A stretch of DNA of 64,000 nucleotides from DASRLE01 sp963825315 (GTDB lineage Bacteria; Verrucomicrobiota; Verrucomicrobiia; Limisphaerales; Palsa-1400): the NCBI GenBank assembly GCA_963825315.1, contig CAWGST010000001.1, positions 2,170,001 to 2,234,000 of the forward strand, given 5' to 3'. Under the pieces are notes generated by a model that saw only the letters and a list, made by a program, of their open reading frames with translations, was not told where the DNA came from and did not search any database. A program made the position numbers and the translations under genes. This document shows positions 1-9,008 of the stretch, in pieces; position 1 is the stretch's first letter; each line of letters opens with the position of its first letter.

Positions 1-1
1 C

Positions 2-1280
2 GGCCCGGTGCTTGTCACCGTGACCGATGGCAACGGATTTTCCGCGGCAACATGGTTTGATCTGACACTTACTTCGGAAAACCTGCCTCCGACCAATTCT
101 CTTGCCTCGTTGGCATCAACTAATACTCTGGCAAACGCCCCGCTTGCGATTCCGTTCAAGGTTGCCGACGATCGCACCCCCGCCAACGGCCAGAGCTTCA
201 CTTATTCCGCGAGTTCCGCCAATAACACAGTGGTGCCGGTGGCGAACATCGTTGTCCCCGGTCAAAGCCAGGGCAGCAATGCGACGGTCACCATCACTCC
301 CGCCCTCAATCAGCTTGGAATGGCCCAGATCGGGGTCACCGTTGATGACAATGATTTGGTGGATCCTAAAAGCACAACCGCGACCATCTCATTCATGGTC
401 AGGCCGAACACCAACATTGTTCTGATTGATTATTTCAATTATGACAACGGCGGCGCGCTGGACACGGTGTCCAGCGGCTTTTGGAACCATCTCAGCGGAC
501 CCAAGGGACAAATGCAGGTTAGTCCCGCCTCGACTGGCGGTTATGTCACGGTTGATCAGGCGGACAACACGGAGAACTTGCAAGCCGCTTTGCTGGGCAG
601 CCCTTACCTGACCAACAGTTCAGCGGTTTTGTATTCCAGCTTCATGGTCAACATGGATCCCTCGGGGATCCGCCAGGATGCCGGTCGCGAATGGCTCTTA
701 CTTTGTGGTCTTCAACGATGGATCCGGCACCACCGGCGACTACGAATGCCGCGTGATTGCGGCCACCAATGGCGCAGCGCCGGGTTTTTACCGGCTCGGC
801 ATTGACAACTGGGGCCCGGACGCGGCTGACGGGGAGGCGCAGATGTTTCCACAAGATCTGACTCCGGGCAGCAATTATGTCGTGGTCACGGAGCTGGCAT
901 TGTCCAACGGCATCTCAAGTCTCTGGGTAAATCCCACCTGCGGCCAATCATCTCCCAGGGTGACGGATGCCACCACCGCCAACGCCGCCCTGGCCACCTT
1001 GTATAATATCTCTGATTTCGAACTCCGCGAATCAGGCACCTATGCAGGTTTGGTCCAGTTGAGCCGCCTCAAAGTCGGCACCACCTTCGACTCCGTATTC
1101 CCATCGCTGCAAATTCAGTCAAGTCCGCCAAATGTAGTCGTTAATTGGTCTGATCCCACCTTGGGCATCCAATCCGCAACAAACGTTGCCGGACCTTGGT
1201 CGCCTGTGACCGGAGCAACGCCTCCCTATACCATCAATTCCACCACTACCAGTGCAGTGTTCTTCCAGTTTGGACAGTAG
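2..1280 (+). pseudogene. Secreted modular protein, C-terminal part, frameshifted; runs off the window start
   Basis: The reading frame is open from the window edge, so the true start lies outside. The first part (to about 670) has Ig/cadherin-like segments (LVTVTDGNG, then VRPNTNIVLIDYFNYDN). The sequence then continues one frame over (from about 678, starting PVANGSYFVVFNDGSG) to the stop at 1280. Both parts align throughout with the C-terminal ~470 residues of the intact protein at 4223-7486, and the join matches its ANGSY segment, so one gene has been split by a single-base indel. It sits between two GGATCC copies and a G4 run. The C-terminus ends in a Phe-Gly-Gln tail like its paralogue. 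It is probably an exported cell-surface or extracellular protein. The frameshift could be a sequencing error. Confidence 0.75.
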
Positions 1281-1429
1281 GATGGGTTAGCCAGCGATTC
1301 GACAGCGCGGGGCGCGAAAGCGCCCCGCGTTCCAACATAACTCCGTATTTGTTGGTTAACAGGAACGGGCGATGGCATCGGAACGGGCTATTGTGGCATC
1401 CAGACTTGGAACTCGCCGCTGCAATCAAG
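1081..1429 (+). repeat. Duplicated segment, copy 1 (gene tail + hairpin + GH8 3' remnant)
   Basis: About 350 bases closely match 7300-7596: the last ~60 codons of the secreted protein, the GC-rich hairpin, and a ~45 bp remnant at 1385-1429 of the end of the GH8 gene that lies complete at 7553-8884. Long stretches are identical (for example the region coding SSPP and VVNWSDPTLGIQSAT), so the duplication is fairly recent or maintained by conversion. Confidence 0.8.
1306..1329 (+). terminator. GC-rich hairpin after the truncated secreted-protein gene
   Basis: A perfect 10 bp stem (arms 1306-1315 and 1320-1329) closes on a GAAA tetraloop 26 bases after the stop codon. There is no clear T run, so it may end transcription or protect the 3' end. 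The paralogous gene has the same hairpin at 7511-7536. Confidence 0.6.
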
Positions 1430-1929
1430 TGGGACTGGAAATTTCCGGTCGGCGCTGGGCTTCTGGGTTTCCCGGAAGCCCTTCGCATTTTCAGGGGGAC
1501 ACCTTCAATCCCCAGCTTTTCATTTCGCCCGCCGGACTCTGGCGGAACTTTTTGCCACGATGTCATACGCCCGATTCGGCTGAGTCGGGCGAAGCCCCTT
1601 GATGCCGACGGGCCCCGCTCATCACCACCGCCACCCCGCCCGTCACCAACGGCGTCCAAGTCACCCTTGCCGACGCCAACGCCATCCAGCCGCAAGAGTT
1701 CTACCAAATCGAGATTTCCCTGCCCTGATCCCTCTCAGGGAATGAAGAATTAAGAAGTCAGAATTTAGAAGTCCCGCCGTCGCCGCAGCCGCGATGGAGC
1801 GGCAAGGGACCGGGGACGGGATGGTGGGGTTGCTTTCATGTTTCTTAGTTCTTAATTCTCTTCAATCATCATCATCGGAAATAAAAATATGCGATGGCGC
1901 GGCACCCGTTTTTGCTCTTGTCCGCCTGG
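1330..1929. other. Intergenic stretch of gene debris and mini-repeats
   Basis: No intact gene is recognised. It holds the GH8 3' remnant (1385-1429), a possible hairpin around 1569-1592 (CGCCCGA ... TCGGGCG), a short C-terminal gene fragment (1603-1728), and AAGAATTAAGAAGT-type sequence near 1743-1770 and 1850 that recurs near 40600-40690 and 45580-45665. Confidence 0.5.
1603..1728 (+). pseudogene. Possible C-terminal remnant of a secreted protein
   Basis: An open frame of about 41 codons without a start codon ends at a TGA at 1726-1728. It reads TPPVTNGVQVTLADANAIQP and then EFYQIEISLP. This style resembles the last residues of the large exported proteins elsewhere in the window, which end in ...FYRI... 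tails. With no upstream coding sequence it is at most debris. The identification rests on style only. Confidence 0.35.
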
Positions 1930-1963
1930 AAAAACAAAACGCGCGGAGGTTTTCCTCCGCGCG
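1930..1963 (-). terminator. Rho-independent terminator of the PEP-CTERM gene
   Basis: On the minus strand a perfect 10 bp stem (CGCGCGGAGG, AAAA loop, CCTCCGCGCG; 1963 to 1940) is followed by TTTTGTTTTT. It begins 24 bases after the stop codon of the minus-strand gene at 1988-2674, a textbook intrinsic terminator. Confidence 0.85.
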
Positions 1964-1987
1964 AATCGAAAGGACGGCAAGAACAGA

Positions 1988-2674
1988 TTACTTCTTAAAG
2001 CGCCGGAGGAAGCCCAGGCAAACCGTGCTGCCGATGCCGAACAGCGCCAGGGTGGACGGTTCGGGAACTATAGCGGTGCCATCGACGATAATATTGTCCA
2101 TCCGGTCAGTCCCAGCGGTGGCAACAGCGTTGCCATTTTCGGCCGTTGTGCTGTCGTCAGCAAAACGGAAGTAAACCGTGGATGCATTGTCAAGGGCAAG
2201 GATGGCGCTCAAATCAGGGGTGAAAGTGTAAATGGAACTGCCGGTTGTGGCATTCCAAACAGGATTCGGCGCGGCATTGGCCAGAACGGTGTAATCAGAA
2301 CCAATCTGAGTAAAGGTTGATCCGTCCAGGCTGTACTGCAACTGGAACGTACTGGGACCCGTTGAACTGCTGGTCTGGTCGTAAGAAAGCGTAATGCCGT
2401 CATACCCGGCAGTGCTGACCTGGATCTGATAATAATCTCCCACAGCCCACGTATTGGCGCTGAAGGAATGCGACGATCCATTCCCGGCCGGGCTGCTATA
2501 AACAGCCGCACCTGCATGTGAACCGGAGGCGCTGCCACTTCCAATTTCCGGACTGAATGGGCCGGCGCTGGCCGGCACGCTGGTTTGAAAAGTCCAATCG
2601 GCGAGGGTTGATTGGGCTTGAGCCGAGAAACCGATTGCGAGAGTGATGCTTGTAAGGAGTATAGTCTTGTTCAT
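1988..2674 (-). CDS. PEP-CTERM sorting-domain protein
   Basis: A 228-residue exported protein. The start at 2674 (MNKTILLTSITLAIGFSAQA) gives a clean Sec signal peptide; the upstream in-frame extension is not signal-like. The body is a beta-sandwich-like domain (LADWTFQTS ... STVYFRFADD). The C-terminus has the PEP-CTERM signal: VPEPSTL, a hydrophobic segment, then FLRRFKK. Such proteins are normally processed by an exosortase and placed at the cell surface or in exopolysaccharide. The body is clearly homologous to residues 23-215 of the large protein at 4223-7486 (shared AAVYSSPAGNGSSHSFSANT). No exosortase gene is in the window. Ends in a strong terminator. Function beyond surface display is unknown. 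Confidence 0.9.
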   Translation of the reverse strand: MNKTILLTSITLAIGFSAQAQSTLADWTFQTSVPASAGPFSPEIGSGSASGSHAGAAVYSSPAGNGSSHSFSANTWAVGDYYQIQVSTAGYDGITLSYDQTSSSTGPSTFQLQYSLDGSTFTQIGSDYTVLANAAPNPVWNATTGSSIYTFTPDLSAILALDNASTVYFRFADDSTTAENGNAVATAGTDRMDNIIVDGTAIVPEPSTLALFGIGSTVCLGFLRRFKK

Positions 2675-3274
2675 AACAAAGTATTGGTTGCGTCTGATTT
2701 TTCTAATTCTGGTTATAATTGCAATCCCATTCCGAATTGCAACCTTGGTTAAAACTACCAAATAACCATGGCCAATGCAACACTTTTTTTCAGTTTTTTG
2801 CGATTTAGGCCTCTTTCCCCATCCCAAACCAGGGTGCGTCGAGCCTGGAACGGCCAGCTTTTGGCCACGGATTCGGGGTTTTCTTCCTCGACCCCTTTTG
2901 AATTCGACGCCAAGACCTTGCCTTGCGGCTGGTCCACCCGGTTACCCTGCCGGCCGAAGCATATCGGACCAGGCAACGGCTATGCCGGCGCCCACGCGCC
3001 TGACTGGCCCAGGCCAGGGACGATTATTCATAACATCCTATCCAATAGAATGTTACGAAGATTTTTATATTATTTTTATCGGTTTTTAGCATAAAAAGCT
3101 GGACAAGAACCACAGATTTGGCAATACTATAACACTCAGATTGTTTTTAAAGGCCGAAGCAGGCAGGCTTATGGCAGTTGAACGCAAAGTAATAATAATG
3201 CCCGAAGACACGCTCTTGAGATTTACGGTCGTGATAAACAATATAGCGAGCGGGGAGATGTCCGGCAGTCTAAT
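2675..3274. other. Intergenic region, no gene recognised
   Basis: About 600 bases between a minus-strand and a plus-strand gene, so both promoters should lie here. It is AT-rich near 2690-2790 and 3030-3110. Short open frames (for example 2768-3094) have no recognisable protein features or codon pattern. No RNA structure stood out. Confidence 0.5.
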
Positions 3275-4138
3275 ATGAAATTCACCCAATCGTCACAGGA
3301 TCGGCGTTGTTTTGTTAATCGTCTTCGTCATCATGACGGCAGCACGACAGACCATCGACTCATCAATGGCAACGCGGCCTTCACGTTGATTGAGCTTCTG
3401 GTCGTCATCGCCATCATCGCGATTCTGGCGGCGTTGCTGCTGCCGGCGCTGGCCAAGGCCAAGCAAGAGGCGCAGAGAGTTAAATGTCTTAGTAATTTGA
3501 GACAATGGGGACTGGCCTTCCGCATGTACACTGATGACAACCATGATTTTGTTCCTGAAGAAGGAAATGTCGGATTGGCCATTAACAGCACGGGATCGGC
3601 CACCCAGGCGGACAACCTTCACACGGCGTGGTACAACATCGTGCCTCCCTATATATCGCTAAAGTCGCTGGTGACCCTTTACCAAAGCACTGACGCGCCT
3701 TTGCCCGGCAGTGCGACTATTTTTTCCTGCCCCAGTTGTGCCAACCCTGACCCAAGTGTTTATCCAAATTATCCTCCGCTTAAGATGACCAAAGCGTTTT
3801 TTATGTATGGCGAAAACAACTATTTGTGCGTCAACTTTGGAACAGTCGCCACCGGTGTGCCGCAGACCAAACTGGGCAATGTCGTCAAACCGTCGGCCAA
3901 TGTTTTTATGGGGGAACAAAACCCCAATGCCGCGACTGAACCCGCCGAATCGGGCGTCACCGGTTACTATGCGGTTGCGCGGCATGGCAAACTCGGCAAT
4001 TTCGCCCTGTGCGACGGCAGTTCCCGTGGAGCAAGAAGCGTTGATTTTACGAACAATGCCACCACTGCAGTCGCCGAATGGAGTCAAACCAATCATCCTC
4101 CCATCTATTGGTTTCCCACGCCGACCACGCCGAACTGA
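3275..4138 (+). CDS. Type II secretion pseudopilin-like protein (H-X9-DG family)
   Basis: A 287-residue protein with a prepilin-type leader: a ~34-residue hydrophilic stretch, then a GNAAF cleavage context and FTLIELLVVIAIIAILAA, with the conserved Glu at +5 of the mature protein, then LLLPALAKAKQEAQRVKCLSNLRQ. The C-terminus has the H-X9-DG motif (HGKLGNFALCDG) typical of the very expanded pseudopilin families of Verrucomicrobiota and Planctomycetota. A prepilin peptidase would cut the leader, and the mature protein would sit in the inner membrane or a short pseudopilus. The secretin operon at 26030-29646 is a possible but distant partner. Stands alone on the plus strand, followed 84 bases later by the large secreted protein gene. 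Confidence 0.9.
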   Translation: MKFTQSSQDRRCFVNRLRHHDGSTTDHRLINGNAAFTLIELLVVIAIIAILAALLLPALAKAKQEAQRVKCLSNLRQWGLAFRMYTDDNHDFVPEEGNVGLAINSTGSATQADNLHTAWYNIVPPYISLKSLVTLYQSTDAPLPGSATIFSCPSCANPDPSVYPNYPPLKMTKAFFMYGENNYLCVNFGTVATGVPQTKLGNVVKPSANVFMGEQNPNAATEPAESGVTGYYAVARHGKLGNFALCDGSSRGARSVDFTNNATTAVAEWSQTNHPPIYWFPTPTTPN

Positions 4139-4222
4139 ACCGGTCCGAGATTTAACAAACCACGAAGCCCAATAATTCTGAAAAAATCGGAAAAACAAAA
4201 ACCTCAACTCGCAGAACCAACT

Positions 4223-7200
4223 ATGAAACTAAAACCCGTCTTATCCTGTCTGGCGGTCGTCATTTTGTCGGCATCGTCCGCGTTCGCGCAAACCACCCTG
4301 GCAAAATGGACTTTTGAAACCAGCACGCCGACGACTGCCGGCCCATTCAGTCCAGAAGCTGGAACTGAAACTGGCACCGCAATGGCATCCGGTTTCCATT
4401 CATCAGGCGCGGCTGTTTACAGCAGCCCGGCCGGGAATGGATCGTCGCATTCCTTCAGCGCCAATACCTGGACCGTGGGGGATTATTATCAATTTACCGT
4501 CAGCACTGTGGGCGCCCACAATGTGGTGGTTTCCTTCGACCAGACCAGCAGCAACACCGGGCCAGGCGGGTACCAGTTGCAGTACAGCACGGATGGCGTA
4601 CACTTTTTTAACTTCGGTTCTGCTTACACCGTGCTTGCCAATAATACCCCGAATACTCCCTGGACCGCCTCGGCATACAACCCCGCTTATTCTTTTACCA
4701 ATGATTTAAGTTCTGTTACTGCGATAAACAATGTCTCCACCGTTTACTTCCGCCTGGTTGATACCTCCACAACTTCTGCGAACGGTGGGACGGTTGCCAC
4801 AGCCGGCACCGACCGCGTTGATAACTTTGCCGTGAATGCTGCGACGGGAACGCCACCGTCAATCTCCGGCATATCGCCTTCGAGCATCACGACCAATGCG
4901 GGCACCTCGGTGCCCATCACAGTAACACTGTCCGCCGGCGACGCGCCGTTTACTTACTATTGGTATAAAGGGGGGGCTGGATATTCAAACCCGACTTTGA
5001 TTTCCACCGTGGCCACCAGCGCGTTGACCGACACTCTGACGCTTTCCAATGTTCTTAAGGCTGACTCCGCTTATTCTTATTGGGTGGTGGTTTCAAATGG
5101 GATCACTCCGAATGCCACCAGCGCCGAAGTTTCGCTGGCGGTCAATGACCCGGCAATCAATGTGGAGCCGGTGAGCCAAACCGGATTGTTGGGCGGAACG
5201 GCGCAATTCACAGTGTCCGCTGGCGGCACTGGCTTGAGCTACCAATGGTATTTTACAGATGGAGGCGGCGCCATCATCGGTCCGGTGAACGACGTCACAC
5301 AGGCTGACGGCTCCATAATTACCGGCTCCAGAACCAGCACGCTTCAGATCGCCAATTTGCAAAACGCCGACGCAACCGACAATTTTGTCGTCATCGTTTC
5401 CGGCACTGCTCCTGGCAATGACAGCCCGCAGACCAGTTCCGTGGCGTCGCTTTCCGTGGCCAGCACCGGCGTGGCGCTGGCCTTTTGGAATTTCAACAGC
5501 CCTTTCATGAACATCGCCAACCCGGCGCCGTATCAAGGCATCGGCACCGCCTCCTCCATGAATGTTACGACTTTCGTGCAACCGAATCCAGATGCCGATG
5601 ATCCAGCCAGTCCGAACACGGCATGGGGCACGGAGGCTTATCCGGCAACCGGGCTTAACAAACAGGCAGGCGTGCAATTCAATACCAGCACTCTTGGCGC
5701 AAAGAACGTGAATGTTTCCTTCGACCTCCGCGCCACGGGCTCCGCCAGCAAATATCAACGCCTGCAGTTCACCACCAATGGAACGACTTGGGTTGATTAT
5801 CCGGCCAGTGAAACATTTCCAGGTGGAGACGTGAACATTTACACGACATACACCTACAGCCTGAACGGGTTTCCGGGCGTGGCCAACAATCCCAATTTCG
5901 GCATTCGCATCGTGTCTGAATTTGAAAGCACGGCCAGATACAACGACACAAACGATGCAGTTTATGTCCCGGTTACAAGCACGGACAACTATGGTACGGC
6001 CGGGACTTTGAGTTATGACCTTGTGACCATTACCGCTGACGCCATTATAGGCAACAACCATCCGCCGACCATTAGCGCCATTTCCAATCCAACGATGGAA
6101 GACACCTATGGCACCACTGTTACCTTCACGGTGAGCGATGATACCACGCCTGCCGGTTCGCTTGGCGTCACTGCGGCCTGCCTCGATCCAAACCTGAATC
6201 TGTCCTCTCTCAACCCTGTAAATACCGGGGGAACGGTTCAATTGAGCATCAACTCCAGTCTCGGCAACTCTGTTGCAAATTACGCGCCCATTCTGATCAC
6301 AGTCACCGACGGCAATGGAAATGTAACCTCGGCGTGGTTCACCCTGGAGATTGATCCGGCAAATTCGCCGCCCGTTCTTGCCGGGCTGACGAACACCAAC
6401 ATGCTGCCCAACAGTTCTCTGGTCATTCCGTTCACGTTGACGGACGATCATACCAGCCCAGGCGCCATGACCCCCACGGCTTCTTCGGGAAACAGCACTT
6501 TGCTTCCGAACAATGGCGCTCATCTTTCTTTCGGCGGCGCTGGATCAAATCGGACGCTGGTTATAACCCCTGTGGCCAATCAAGAAGGCGCCGCCCCCGT
6601 CACAGTTTCCGCCACTGATGGCGGCGGACTGACCACTTCCCAAACCATTCTCCTGCAGGTTCGGCCGAACACCAACGTCGTTCTTATTGACTATTTTGAT
6701 TATGACAACGCCGGCCCAATCGTCACGGAATCCGGCGGTTTATGGCAAACCCACAGTGGAACAGCCGGGCAAATGCAGGTTGCTTCAGGCGTGGTCACGG
6801 TGGACGGGGTCAATCACACCGAAGATGTGAACGCCCAATTCATCGGCGAGCCTTATGCGGCCAACAACGCGGCCGAATTGTACACGAGCTACATCATCAA
6901 TTACACAACGTTGCCGGACGCAAATGGATCGTACGATACGCACTTCAAAGACGACACGACCTCCAATTACCTTGGACGCGTGTGGGCCTCCACCATCGGC
7001 GCGGCATCCGGGGATTACCGCATCGGAATTGCCAATGTGACCAACGTCAGCACGAGCGCTGTTTTCTTTCCGCAAGACCTGGTTTTGAATTCCAATTACG
7101 TTGTGGTGACACGACTGGTGCTATCCAACTGGAATTCAACCATTTGGGTCAATCCAACCAGCGAATCATCGCCCAGCGTGACGGATATCGCTTCCGTCTC

Positions 7201-7486
7201 TACTTCGGCGACAAACATCTCTGCTTATGCCCTTCGAGAAAGCACCGCTGATGAAGGCATAATGAATATCAGCAAACTTAAAGTCGGGCTGACTTTCGAC
7301 TCCGTATTCCCATCGCTGCAAGTTCAGTCAAGTCCGCCAAAGGTGGTTGTTAATTGGTCTGATCCCACATTGGGCATCCAATCCGCAACAAGCGTTGCCG
7401 GACCCTGGTCGGATGTGAGCGGAGCAAAGCCTCCCTATACCAATAATAGCCCCCCCAATGCGGTGTTCTACAAGTTTGGACAGTAG
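4223..7486 (+). CDS. Very large secreted multi-domain beta-rich protein (Ig/cadherin-like)
   Basis: A 1087-residue exported protein. Residues 1-22 are a signal peptide (MKLKPVLSCLAVVILSASSAFA). Residues ~23-215 match the PEP-CTERM protein at 1988-2674. Residues ~215-410 contain two Ig-like modules (YYWYKGG and YQWYFTD, each followed by a ...N...S..V.V.. strand pattern). Residues ~415-605 form another beta-sandwich (ALAFWNFNSP). Residues ~610-835 are cadherin-like (SDDTTPAG, VTDGNGN, TDDHTSPG). Residues ~835-1087 match the broken gene at 2-1280. There is no PEP-CTERM or membrane anchor, so release or non-covalent attachment is likely. Probably an adhesin or polymer-binding protein, but no catalytic motif is visible. 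Confidence 0.85.
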   Translation: MKLKPVLSCLAVVILSASSAFAQTTLAKWTFETSTPTTAGPFSPEAGTETGTAMASGFHSSGAAVYSSPAGNGSSHSFSANTWTVGDYYQFTVSTVGAHNVVVSFDQTSSNTGPGGYQLQYSTDGVHFFNFGSAYTVLANNTPNTPWTASAYNPAYSFTNDLSSVTAINNVSTVYFRLVDTSTTSANGGTVATAGTDRVDNFAVNAATGTPPSISGISPSSITTNAGTSVPITVTLSAGDAPFTYYWYKGGAGYSNPTLISTVATSALTDTLTLSNVLKADSAYSYWVVVSNGITPNATSAEVSLAVNDPAINVEPVSQTGLLGGTAQFTVSAGGTGLSYQWYFTDGGGAIIGPVNDVTQADGSIITGSRTSTLQIANLQNADATDNFVVIVSGTAPGNDSPQTSSVASLSVASTGVALAFWNFNSPFMNIANPAPYQGIGTASSMNVTTFVQPNPDADDPASPNTAWGTEAYPATGLNKQAGVQFNTSTLGAKNVNVSFDLRATGSASKYQRLQFTTNGTTWVDYPASETFPGGDVNIYTTYTYSLNGFPGVANNPNFGIRIVSEFESTARYNDTNDAVYVPVTSTDNYGTAGTLSYDLVTITADAIIGNNHPPTISAISNPTMEDTYGTTVTFTVSDDTTPAGSLGVTAACLDPNLNLSSLNPVNTGGTVQLSINSSLGNSVANYAPILITVTDGNGNVTSAWFTLEIDPANSPPVLAGLTNTNMLPNSSLVIPFTLTDDHTSPGAMTPTASSGNSTLLPNNGAHLSFGGAGSNRTLVITPVANQEGAAPVTVSATDGGGLTTSQTILLQVRPNTNVVLIDYFDYDNAGPIVTESGGLWQTHSGTAGQMQVASGVVTVDGVNHTEDVNAQFIGEPYAANNAAELYTSYIINYTTLPDANGSYDTHFKDDTTSNYLGRVWASTIGAASGDYRIGIANVTNVSTSAVFFPQDLVLNSNYVVVTRLVLSNWNSTIWVNPTSESSPSVTDIASVSTSATNISAYALRESTADEGIMNISKLKVGLTFDSVFPSLQVQSSPPKVVVNWSDPTLGIQSATSVAGPWSDVSGAKPPYTNNSPPNAVFYKFGQ

Positions 7487-7596
7487 GATGGCTTGGCCAG
7501 CGATTCAACAACGCGGGGCGCGAAAACGCCCCGCGTTCAACATTCGGGCGGGCTATTGTGGCATCCAGATCCGGAACTCGCCGCTGCAATGCAGCA
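7300..7596 (+). repeat. Duplicated segment, copy 2
   Basis: Partner of 1081-1429. It covers the 3' end of the large secreted-protein gene, the terminator hairpin, and the 3' end of the convergent GH8 gene. Here both genes are intact, so this is likely the parental arrangement. Confidence 0.75.
7511..7536. terminator. Shared hairpin between two convergent genes
   Basis: A perfect 10 bp stem (ACGCGGGGCG at 7511-7520, CGCCCCGCGT at 7527-7536) with a 6-base loop lies between the stop at 7486 (plus) and the stop at 7553 (minus). It can serve both strands. It is the counterpart of the hairpin at 1306-1329. Confidence 0.65.
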
Positions 7597-8884
7597 GCGC
7601 CATCAGGTAAAGCAATCCTTCGTAATAACGCTCGAGGCCGTCGGGCGTCGGCGTGTTCCACAAGGCTTCAACGAATTTCTTTGAGCGCGGATTCGTCGCC
7701 GCGAGGCTCGCGACGGCGTTCACGGCCACAAGCCCCTGCGCGTGCCGGTCGTCAAGCTGTTTGCCGTCGAGCGTGAACTGGCAGCCGTAAGTTTCCATTC
7801 CTTTGCCTTCAAAGAACGCCTGCAATCGATCACTTAATCCCCTTTCGCGGACATCTTTTCCCCACCACGACCAATCCACCGACCAATTCCCGGCAGTGCG
7901 AAACGCATCGAACCTGAAATGCGATGCGCCCCGGTTCCAACTGTTGGTGGCTGGCGTCCCGTCAAAGTTCGCATAGTCGGGAGCAAGGCCGGTGGCCGGA
8001 TTTGCCGCGCGCGGAAAAAAATCCCGGCTCGCTGCCGCGGCTTCCATCCAAAAATTCTTGTCGGCCGCCGGCCCCCATCGCGCCCACAACTCATAGAACG
8101 CGGGCAAATGATAAGAGGGATCAGTGAATTGTCCGCGTTCGGAACTGGGCGAGAATAGAACCATTTTATGCTCTTCGTTGAAAAGCGCCCCGGCGGTCAC
8201 TAGCGAAGTTGAATTTGTATTTCGCCGCGACATGAAAATCGAACCCTTGATCATCGCGCGATGCCTCATGTTCGCCAGCAATTCATCGGCCTGCTCCTTG
8301 TAATTGTAAATTCCCCTGCCGCCGCCCCAGCGGTTCGCCGCGAAATAGAGCGCCGTGACATAATACGACTCGCCGTCCGGCGCGACAAATTCGCTCAGGG
8401 TCGCGCCGTTCGTTTTCGCATCCCATGAGAAAAATCCGCAAGACGGATGTGTGGGTGAGTCGTGATACAAATAAGTTTTCGACCAGTTCCAAAGCGCGTC
8501 GAACTCCGCCTTCTTGTTCATTTGCGCCGCGATCATCATGCCGTAGGACAATCCTTCCGTGCGCACGTCGTGGTGTTTGATGTCCGTGACATAGGCGAGC
8601 GGACCGTTCGAGTTGTTGCCGGCGGAATAATACACCGTTTGGTTGGACGGGTCGCCGTGGAACAATTGCTGAAACGCCGCATCCACTTTTCCCCGGATTT
8701 CCCGCTGCGAATGGCCGTTTTCGGCGAACAGATTGCGGTAATGCCCGGTCGCAAAAGCGCCCGAGCCATTGGCGCTGTCGCGGGATTCTTGCAGACAGCA
8801 GCCCGCCGTCAAAAACAATGCCGGAATGACAAACACGATGGCAAAAACGGGAATGTCTTTTTTGTTACTCAGCGGGTTTGGCAT
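7553..8884 (-). CDS. GH8 family glycoside hydrolase, lipoprotein (exo-oligoxylanase type)
   Basis: A 443-residue protein. The N-terminus has a hydrophobic segment ending in a lipobox (LTAGC, Cys29), predicting a periplasm- or outer-membrane-anchored lipoprotein. Glycosidase family 8 (alpha/alpha-barrel) features follow: DVRTEGLSYGMM with the presumed acid Glu110, WDAKTNG, and HFRFDAFRTAGNW with the presumed base Asp326. Overall layout and length are closest to reducing-end xylose-releasing exo-oligoxylanases (EC 3.2.1.156), though GH8 also includes chitosanases and endoglucanases, so the substrate is an inference. It would help use plant xylan together with the esterase at 38895-40130. Single-gene unit convergent with the secreted-protein gene. 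Confidence 0.85.
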   Translation of the reverse strand: MPNPLSNKKDIPVFAIVFVIPALFLTAGCCLQESRDSANGSGAFATGHYRNLFAENGHSQREIRGKVDAAFQQLFHGDPSNQTVYYSAGNNSNGPLAYVTDIKHHDVRTEGLSYGMMIAAQMNKKAEFDALWNWSKTYLYHDSPTHPSCGFFSWDAKTNGATLSEFVAPDGESYYVTALYFAANRWGGGRGIYNYKEQADELLANMRHRAMIKGSIFMSRRNTNSTSLVTAGALFNEEHKMVLFSPSSERGQFTDPSYHLPAFYELWARWGPAADKNFWMEAAAASRDFFPRAANPATGLAPDYANFDGTPATNSWNRGASHFRFDAFRTAGNWSVDWSWWGKDVRERGLSDRLQAFFEGKGMETYGCQFTLDGKQLDDRHAQGLVAVNAVASLAATNPRSKKFVEALWNTPTPDGLERYYEGLLYLMALLHCSGEFRIWMPQ

Positions 8885-9008
8885 AAGCCATCCCCATATT
8901 GCAGGGAATTGTCCGCCAGTTCAAACAGATTGATTTGTCAGAAAAACCCGAAACCCGTCATTATCATTGAATATCTGCTCCTCGTCGCCTCCCCGTCCCC
9001 GGTTGCAG

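Noticed and set aside
2768..3094. Two overlapping ~105-codon plus-strand frames
   Set aside because: No domain, signal peptide or ribosome-binding site; AT-rich tail of the intergenic region.
5093..6523. Long minus-strand open frame inside the large secreted-protein gene
   Set aside because: It mirrors the plus-strand gene, which has a signal peptide and paralogous domains; the minus product has no recognisable domain.
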